A DNA stretch of 64,000 nucleotides from Rouxiella badensis (GTDB taxonomy: Bacteria > Pseudomonadota > Gammaproteobacteria > Enterobacterales > Enterobacteriaceae): contig NZ_MRWE01000018.1 of the NCBI RefSeq assembly GCF_002093665.1, positions 1 to 64,000 of the forward strand, in the 5' to 3' direction. Made by a program: the position numbers and the translations under genes. Positions 58,825-64,000 of the stretch are shown here, piece by piece (the stretch's first letter is position 1; every line of letters begins with the position of its first letter). The notes below the pieces were generated by a model. That model did no database searches, was not told the DNA's origin, and saw only the letters and a list, made by a program, of their open reading frames with translations.

Positions 58825-59816
58825 TGCCGTTACTGGATATTCGCAATCTGACTATCGAATTCATGACCTCGGACGGCCCGGTGAAGGCCGTCGATCGCGT
58901 CAGCATCACGCTGACCGCGGGAGAGGTTCGCGGACTGGTTGGGGAATCTGGCTCAGGCAAGAGCCTGATTGCCAAGGCAATTTGTGGCGTAACCAAAGAC
59001 AACTGGCGCGTTACCGCCGACCGTATGCGCTTCGACGACATCGACCTGCTCCAGCTCAGCCCGCGTGAACGCCGCAAGCTGATTGGTCATAACATCTCGA
59101 TGATTTTCCAGGAGCCACAGTCGTGCCTTGACCCTTCCGAGAGTATCGGTCGTCAGTTGATTCAGGCTATTCCGGGCTGGACCTATAAAGGTCTTTGGTA
59201 TCAGCGTTTTATGTGGCGTAAACGTCGCGCTATCGAACTGCTGCACCGCGTGGGGATCAAGGACCATAAAGACATCATGGCCAGCTTCCCCTACGAGCTC
59301 ACCGAGGGTGAATGCCAGAAGGTGATGATTGCTATCGCGCTTGCCAACCAGCCGCGACTGCTGATTGCCGATGAGCCAACCAACGCGATGGAGCCGACCA
59401 CGCAGGCACAGATTTTCCGTCTACTGGCGCGACTCAACCAGAACAACAACACCACCATTCTGCTGATCAGCCATGACTTGCAGATGATGAGCAAGTGGGC
59501 CAACCGGGTTAACGTGCTTTACTGCGGGCAAACGGTGGAAAGCGCGATGTGCGAGGACTTGCTCGCGGCGCCGCATCACCCTTATACCCAGGCGCTTATC
59601 CGCGCGATGCCGGACTTTGGCCACTCTCTGCCGCACAAGAGCCGCCTTAACACGCTGCCCGGCGCTATTCCCTCGCTTGAGCATCTTCCCATCGGTTGCC
59701 GCCTAGGGCCACGCTGCCCTTACGCACAGAAGAAATGCATTGAGACGCCGCGCCTGCGCCTGGCCAAGACTCACGCCTATGCCTGCCACTTCCCGCTCAA
59801 TATGGAGGAGCAATAA
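58824..59816 (+). CDS. sapD: Sap ABC transporter ATP-binding protein SapD
   Basis: An ATPase of 330 residues; in E. coli SapD also supports potassium uptake by Trk. Walker A is GESGSGKS and Walker [14 protein letters not shown]. The signature motif is LTEGECQK rather than LSGGQ, a departure shared with E. coli SapD. The C-terminal [14 protein letters not shown] cluster is as in OppD/DppD. It overlaps sapC and sapF by one base each. Confidence 0.96.
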   Translation: MPLLDIRNLTIEFMTSDGPVKAVDRVSITLTAGEVRGLVGESGSGKSLIAKAICGVTKDNWRVTADRMRFDDIDLLQLSPRERRKLIGHNISMIFQEPQSCLDPSESIGRQLIQAIPGWTYKGLWYQRFMWRKRRAIELLHRVGIKDHKDIMASFPYELTEGECQKVMIAIALANQPRLLIADEPTNAMEPTTQAQIFRLLARLNQNNNTTILLISHDLQMMSKWANRVNVLYCGQTVESAMCEDLLAAPHHPYTQALIRAMPDFGHSLPHKSRLNTLPGAIPSLEHLPIGCRLGPRCPYAQKKCIETPRLRLAKTHAYACHFPLNMEEQ

Positions 59817-60628
59817 TGGCTGAGACACTGCTCGAGGTCAGAAACCTGTGCAAAACTTTCCGCTATCGTACGGGACTGTTTCGCAAGATGAATTTGCAGG
59901 CGGTCAAGCCGGTAAACTTCACGCTGCGTGCAAAACAAACGCTGGCGATCATCGGTGAAAACGGCTCCGGTAAATCCACGCTGGCAAAAATGCTGGCGGG
60001 AATGATTGAGCCGACCGACGGTGAGATCCTGGTTGAAGACAAGAGCCTGAAGTTTGGTGATTATCGCCAGCGCAGTCAGACTATCCGCATGATTTTTCAG
60101 GATCCGACGACGTCGTTGAACCCACGTCAGCGGATCGGACAAATTCTTGAAGCGCCGCTGCGCCTGACGAGCAGTATGGAAGCGCACGATCGTGAAGTGC
60201 GCATTAACCAAACGCTGCGTCAGGTCGGTTTGCTGCCGGACCACGCCAATTATTATCCGCATATGCTGGCCTCCGGGCAGGTGCAGCGCGTGGCGTTGGC
60301 GCGTGCACTGATTCTGCAACCCAAGGTCATCGTTGCCGACGAAGCGCTGGCGTCGCTGGACATGTCGATGCGTTCGCAAATCATCAACATGATGCTGGAA
60401 TTGCAGGAAAAGCACGAAATTTCATACATTTATGTCACACAACATCTTGGCATGATGAAACATATTAGCGATCAGGTGCTGGTGATGCACAATGGCGAAG
60501 TGGTGGAACGGGGGATTACTGAGGAAGTATTGGCCTCGCCGCAGCATGACCTCACCCGCAGACTGGTGGCCAGCCACTTTGGTGAGTCGCTCAACGCGGA
60601 TGCATCGCGTCGGGACGGTAAAGCGTAG
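59816..60628 (+). CDS. sapF: Sap ABC transporter ATP-binding protein SapF
   Basis: The second Sap ATPase, 270 residues. Walker A is GENGSGKS and Walker B VIVADEALASLD, where the usual Glu-Pro is Glu-Ala. The signature is LASGQVQRVALARAL, not LSGGQ. The H-loop is YVTQHLGMM, with Gln before His. It is shorter than OppF because it lacks the C-terminal cysteine cluster. It is the last gene of the operon; a weak stem (about 60651-60672) and a T-rich run follow. Confidence 0.96.
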   Translation: MAETLLEVRNLCKTFRYRTGLFRKMNLQAVKPVNFTLRAKQTLAIIGENGSGKSTLAKMLAGMIEPTDGEILVEDKSLKFGDYRQRSQTIRMIFQDPTTSLNPRQRIGQILEAPLRLTSSMEAHDREVRINQTLRQVGLLPDHANYYPHMLASGQVQRVALARALILQPKVIVADEALASLDMSMRSQIINMMLELQEKHEISYIYVTQHLGMMKHISDQVLVMHNGEVVERGITEEVLASPQHDLTRRLVASHFGESLNADASRRDGKA

Positions 60629-60792
60629 TTGAAACAAAGGCGAGCTAGAACCGACGAGGCATAGTCGGTTTTATCTGCCTTTTTTTATTTTACTATTCCT
60701 TTTAGCTATGATTTATCACTTAACAGTATTTTATATGGCGTGAACGATCGGCAAGGATAGAGTCTGAAATTGCCCTCGCAAAGGACTCGATC

Positions 60793-61968
60793 ATGGAACA
60801 ACAGCGCCGGGCCGCTATCGATGGTTGGTATCACGAAACCCAATCCAGCCAGCAGCGGCATACACCATTGGATCCCTGTCAAACTGAACCTGACAGCATT
60901 CTCTTAGGTCTTGAACAAAAGATAGAGCCCTCACTGCGCCGCTTGCTGACTCAGCGCAACGGTTTATTGTTTGCGGCTCAAACCTGTTACAACAAGCTGT
61001 TTCCTAAAAGTGTCTCACTCTCACGCTTTCAGACGCTCTCACTGTACGACAGACTCAGCAGCGCATTGACCGTGGCGCAGGTTACCGGCATTCAGCCGCT
61101 CTGTAGCCATTATGCCGCACGCCTTGCCCCGCTCAACTGTCCCGACGCCTCTCGTGAAAGCAACATTCGTCAGACTCATCTCGCCCAATACGCCAGACTG
61201 CTCGCCACTCAACCGACGCTGATTAATTCTGCGATGCTTAAGCAGCTCGCCGACGTGGGTCTGAGTCCGCAGGATATTGTGCTGTTCTCACAGCTGATTG
61301 GCTTCGTGAGTTTTCAGGCTCGACTGCTGGCGGTGGTTAATGCGCTGGCAGGCCGTCCGGCAACGGTATTGCCTGGTTTCCCACGGCCAGAAGATAACGA
61401 CCAGCGCGGGTTCTCCCTGCAGCTGCGCAGCTGGCACGCATTTTTGCCGGAGGTCGATCTGCATAAAGCCAGCAAAGAACAGCTGGATGTGCTCGACTTC
61501 TGCGCCCCCGACGCACGTGAATCCTCGTTTTATCGCCTGCTGTTGCAGGATTCCGCCACCCTTGACGCGCTGTCTGCGGTGACAACGCACATTATGCAGC
61601 AGCATGGCGATGAAAAATCGGCGCTTAAAGAGTGGGCTGCCGCTGCCACTTCGCGCATTAACGGCTGCCTGTTCTGTGCCGGTATCCACGGCCGCTATTA
61701 TCTCGACTGCGGCGGAGAGACCGCGCATATCGACAGCCTGTTCCAGGACAATGAGGTGAAAAATGTGGCTCAGTCGTCGATTGACCCGCTGGTTAAATCC
61801 GTTAAAACCTTAACCCAGGCACCGGAAAAATTTGATGCCTCAGCCATCCAGCCACTGGTCAATGCGGGGTATAGCTACCCGCAAATTTTAGACGTTTTAT
61901 TGAGCAGCGCGCTGTTTAACTGGTTGAATAGACTCATCCAGACGCTGGGCGAATCTCGTCCAGCCTAA
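60793..61968 (+). CDS. Tandem CMD/AhpD-like domain protein
   Basis: A 391-residue cytoplasmic protein made of two carboxymuconolactone-decarboxylase-type helical domains. The first half (about 30-190) includes LSPQDIVLFSQLIGFVSFQ, typical of CMD domain proteins, but has no CxxC. The second half carries the AhpD redox motif Cys292-x-x-Cys295-x-x-x-His299 in NGCLFCAGIH. It looks like a fusion of the CMD and alkylhydroperoxidase-like proteins that are encoded separately elsewhere. Peroxidase or thiol-redox activity is inferred from AhpD; the substrate is unknown. It stands between sapF and dtpA on the same strand, with its own ribosome binding site GCAAAGGAC. Confidence 0.82.
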   Translation: MEQQRRAAIDGWYHETQSSQQRHTPLDPCQTEPDSILLGLEQKIEPSLRRLLTQRNGLLFAAQTCYNKLFPKSVSLSRFQTLSLYDRLSSALTVAQVTGIQPLCSHYAARLAPLNCPDASRESNIRQTHLAQYARLLATQPTLINSAMLKQLADVGLSPQDIVLFSQLIGFVSFQARLLAVVNALAGRPATVLPGFPRPEDNDQRGFSLQLRSWHAFLPEVDLHKASKEQLDVLDFCAPDARESSFYRLLLQDSATLDALSAVTTHIMQQHGDEKSALKEWAAAATSRINGCLFCAGIHGRYYLDCGGETAHIDSLFQDNEVKNVAQSSIDPLVKSVKTLTQAPEKFDASAIQPLVNAGYSYPQILDVLLSSALFNWLNRLIQTLGESRPA

Positions 61969-62095
61969 GCCAACTGTTATCGTGGTTATTGCAGGGGATC
62001 TCTCTCTGCAATGACCGTTTTCTAGTCATCCCTCTCGCTCCCTACCTCCTCAACTGATACTTGGCTTAATTCCTATCTAAAATTTAGTGTTAAAA

Positions 62096-62111
62096 AGTGA
62101 CGAATATCACA
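62096..62111 (+). promoter_or_regulatory. CRP-like site upstream of dtpA
   Basis: AGTGACGAATATCACA matches TGTGA-N6-TCACA at nine of ten defined positions. It lies 420 bases before the dtpA start, far for direct activation, so its target may be a distal promoter. Confidence 0.45.
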
Positions 62112-62145
62112 TTACAATCGTCACCCAAAAAACGCTTGCAAAATC

Positions 62146-62360
62146 ACAGAGTTTACTTATTTATAAAATCCTGCAAAATATTCTAAAAACAGAGTTTACT
62201 CTCAGTTTAATCCGATAAAGTGCCTTCATAAATCTGATATTACACTGTGATCCAGCTTTTAAACCCTCGTTATAAATGATTGATTATTAGTCAGGATATA
62301 AATTCAACAATTTTATTAAACATAAACTTTAATCCTGCGTAACAATTCGAACAGAGTTTA
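62146..62360 (+). repeat. Three direct repeats of ACAGAGTTTA upstream of dtpA
   Basis: Copies lie at 62146-62157 and 62189-62200 (both ACAGAGTTTACT, starts 43 bases apart, four helical turns) and at 62351-62360 (ACAGAGTTTA). Same-face spacing suggests a DNA-binding protein. E. coli dtpA needs OmpR, and the GTTTAC element resembles part of OmpR sites, but this assignment is tentative. Confidence 0.45.
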
Positions 62361-62531
62361 ATCAGGGGGCGAAGTATAACTGTAACAGGATATGACAAAA
62401 AGCTTGCCTGAATACGAAAGATAGTGAACATTACCCGCCGTCACACATCCTATAACTATGCAAAGCGTGCTTGCCCGCACGACATTTGTAATGCCTGTCC
62501 TAGAAACAGGAAGAGATAAAAAGAGGTATTA

Positions 62532-64000
62532 GTGTCTAAAACAAACTCAACACCAACCCAAGAAAGCGTCAGCATGAACGCCTTCAAACAGCCTCGCTCG
62601 TTCTACCTTATTTTCTCCATCGAATTATGGGAAAGATTTGGTTACTACGGCCTGCAGGGAATTATGGCGGTTTACCTGGTCAAGATGCTTGGCCTGAGTG
62701 AATCAGCTTCTATCACCCTGTTCTCGTCTTTCAGTGCACTGGTCTATGGCTTCGTTGCCATCGGCGGCTGGCTGGGCGACAAAGTGCTCGGGTCCAAACG
62801 CGTCATCGTTCTCGGCGCCTTGGTGCTGGCACTGGGCTATGCTCAGGTTGCCTACTCCGGTCACGATATTTTCTGGGTTTACATGGGTATGGCGACTATC
62901 GCCGTCGGCAGTGGCTTGTTTAAGGCAAATCCATCCTCTTTGCTGTCTACTTGCTATGCCAAGGATGACCCGCGTCTCGATGGCGCGTTCACCATGTACT
63001 ACATGTCAGTCAATATCGGTTCATTCTTCTCCATGCTGGCAACGCCATGGTTAGCCGCGAAGTACGGCTGGAGCGTCGCGTTCTCTCTGAGCGTGGTCGG
63101 GATGCTTATCACCCTGGTGAACTTCATGTTCTGCCGTCATTGGGTGAAAAACCACGGCTCCAAGCCTGACTTCCAGCCGATGCACCTGGGTAAACTGCTG
63201 ATGGTTGTGGTAGGCGTGGTTGCGCTGATCGCCGTTTCAAGCTTCCTGCTGCATAATCAGAGCATCGCGCGTTGGGCACTGCTAGTAGTGGCTATTGGCA
63301 TCGTCTGCATCTTCGGTAAAGAGACCTTCGCACTGAAGGGCATCGCCCGTCGCAAGATGATGGTCGCCTTCATTCTGATGCTGCAGGCTATCGTGTTCTT
63401 CGTGCTGTATGCGCAGATGCCAACCTCGCTGAACTTCTTCGCCATCCATAACGTGAACAACCATCTGCTGGGTATCGACTTCCAGCCAGAGCAGTATCAG
63501 GCGCTGAACCCATTCTGGATCATGGTAGCGAGCCCGATTCTGGCGACTCTTTATGCCAAGCTGGGTGACCGTATGCCTATGCCGCACAAATTTGCTATTG
63601 GGATGGTGCTGTGTTCACTGGCGTTCCTGGTGCTGCCTTGGGGCGCAACCTTCGCCAGCGATGCGGGTATCGTTTCCGTTAACTGGCTGGTGCTGAGCTA
63701 CGCGCTGCAGAGTATCGGCGAGCTGATGATTTCTGGTCTAGGTCTGGCTATGGTCGCACAGTTGGTCCCTCAGCGTCTGATGGGCTTCATCATGGGCTCC
63801 TGGTATCTGACCACCGCGGCGGCGGCAATCATTGCCGGTAAAGTGGCGGCGCTGACCGCCGTTCCAGGCAACATCACCGATGCACATGCGTCTCTGGCTA
63901 TCTATAGCCACGTGTTTATGCAAATCGGCCTGGTGACCGGCGTGATTGCACTGCTGATGCTGGTGACTGCATCAAAACTGCACCGCATGACACTGGATCG
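62532..64000 (+). CDS. dtpA: Dipeptide/tripeptide permease DtpA (partial, cut at window end)
   Basis: Proton-coupled di- and tripeptide importer of the POT/PTR family in the inner membrane. It starts with GTG at 62532 (AGAGG ten bases upstream), giving an N-terminus [20 protein letters not shown] close to E. coli DtpA. The substrate and proton motif [10 protein letters not shown] is intact, as are [11 protein letters not shown] and [15 protein letters not shown]. About 489 of roughly 500 residues are visible, so only the last residues are missing. Twelve core spans plus the two extra bacterial helices are expected. OmpR control is known in E. coli. Confidence 0.96.
   Translation, partial: MSKTNSTPTQESVSMNAFKQPRSFYLIFSIELWERFGYYGLQGIMAVYLVKMLGLSESASITLFSSFSALVYGFVAIGGWLGDKVLGSKRVIVLGALVLALGYAQVAYSGHDIFWVYMGMATIAVGSGLFKANPSSLLSTCYAKDDPRLDGAFTMYYMSVNIGSFFSMLATPWLAAKYGWSVAFSLSVVGMLITLVNFMFCRHWVKNHGSKPDFQPMHLGKLLMVVVGVVALIAVSSFLLHNQSIARWALLVVAIGIVCIFGKETFALKGIARRKMMVAFILMLQAIVFFVLYAQMPTSLNFFAIHNVNNHLLGIDFQPEQYQALNPFWIMVASPILATLYAKLGDRMPMPHKFAIGMVLCSLAFLVLPWGATFASDAGIVSVNWLVLSYALQSIGELMISGLGLAMVAQLVPQRLMGFIMGSWYLTTAAAAIIAGKVAALTAVPGNITDAHASLAIYSHVFMQIGLVTGVIALLMLVTASKLHRMTLD

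Larger units (their letters stand above)
61969..62531. other. Long dtpA upstream region
   Basis: 563 AT-rich bases before dtpA. It contains a CRP-like site (62096-62111), three copies of ACAGAGTTTA (62146, 62189 and 62351), and a possible TGTGA half-site near 62245. Together these suggest a multi-factor control region. No open frame of note is present. Confidence 0.55.

Overview
This window is chromosomal DNA from a gamma-proteobacterium of the order Enterobacterales. Gene order follows the E. coli 27-29 minute region (topA, sohB, btuR, rluB, trp, ompW, tonB, clsA, opp, adhE, tdk, hns, rssBA, purU, tyrosine tRNA, psp, sap) and most proteins are close to their E. coli counterparts. Several traits point away from Escherichia and towards a Yersiniaceae/Hafniaceae-type genus: trpG and trpD are separate genes, ycjX-ycjF follow pspABCD directly, ugd and a UDP-glucuronate epimerase stand where galU would be, and RluB has a long basic N-terminal tail. 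The genus cannot be fixed from the sequence alone. I see no insertion sequence, prophage, integron or CRISPR array.

Layout. 1-9.5 kb: topA, yciN, sohB, the yciK-btuR pair, rluB, yciO and the RNase AM gene. 9.6-16.5 kb: a complete tryptophan operon with a promoter overlapping the TrpR operator, a leader peptide with tandem Trp codons, an attenuator, then trpE-G-D-CF-B-A. 16.6-24.1 kb: a BON-domain lipoprotein, ompW behind a perfect FNR box, a cysteine-cluster protein, a lone family 9 glycosyltransferase, yciC, yciB, yciA, an uncharacterised membrane protein behind a 16-bp palindrome, and tonB behind a Fur-like site. 24.3-33 kb: yciI, a 56-residue zinc-ribbon protein, a possible gene remnant, clsA, yciU and the oppABCDF peptide importer.

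33-46 kb: a 1.3 kb gene-poor stretch, a ClpG/ClpK-type AAA+ disaggregase inserted between oppA and marC, then marC, adhE, tdk, hns, and a two-gene cluster making UDP-glucuronate and UDP-galacturonate. 45.6-49.5 kb: rssB and rssA (RpoS turnover and its neighbour), ychJ, purU and one tyrosine tRNA with a stringent-type promoter. 49.6-55 kb: the phage-shock locus, with a sigma-54 promoter driving pspABCD-ycjX-ycjF leftwards and pspF facing away. 55-60.6 kb: sapABCDF. 60.8-64 kb: a tandem CMD/AhpD-domain protein and the start of the peptide transporter gene dtpA, cut by the window end.

Functionally the window is mostly housekeeping plus envelope and stress functions: peptide uptake (Opp, Sap, DtpA), membrane integrity (Psp, ClsA), TonB energy transduction, anaerobic metabolism (AdhE, OmpW) and nucleoid control (H-NS). 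The least expected features are the ClpG/ClpK-like gene, the UDP-sugar cluster in place of galU, the tandem CMD/AhpD fusion, the RluB tail, and several uncharacterised inverted or direct repeats in promoter regions. I found nothing that I would call a clearly new multigene system.
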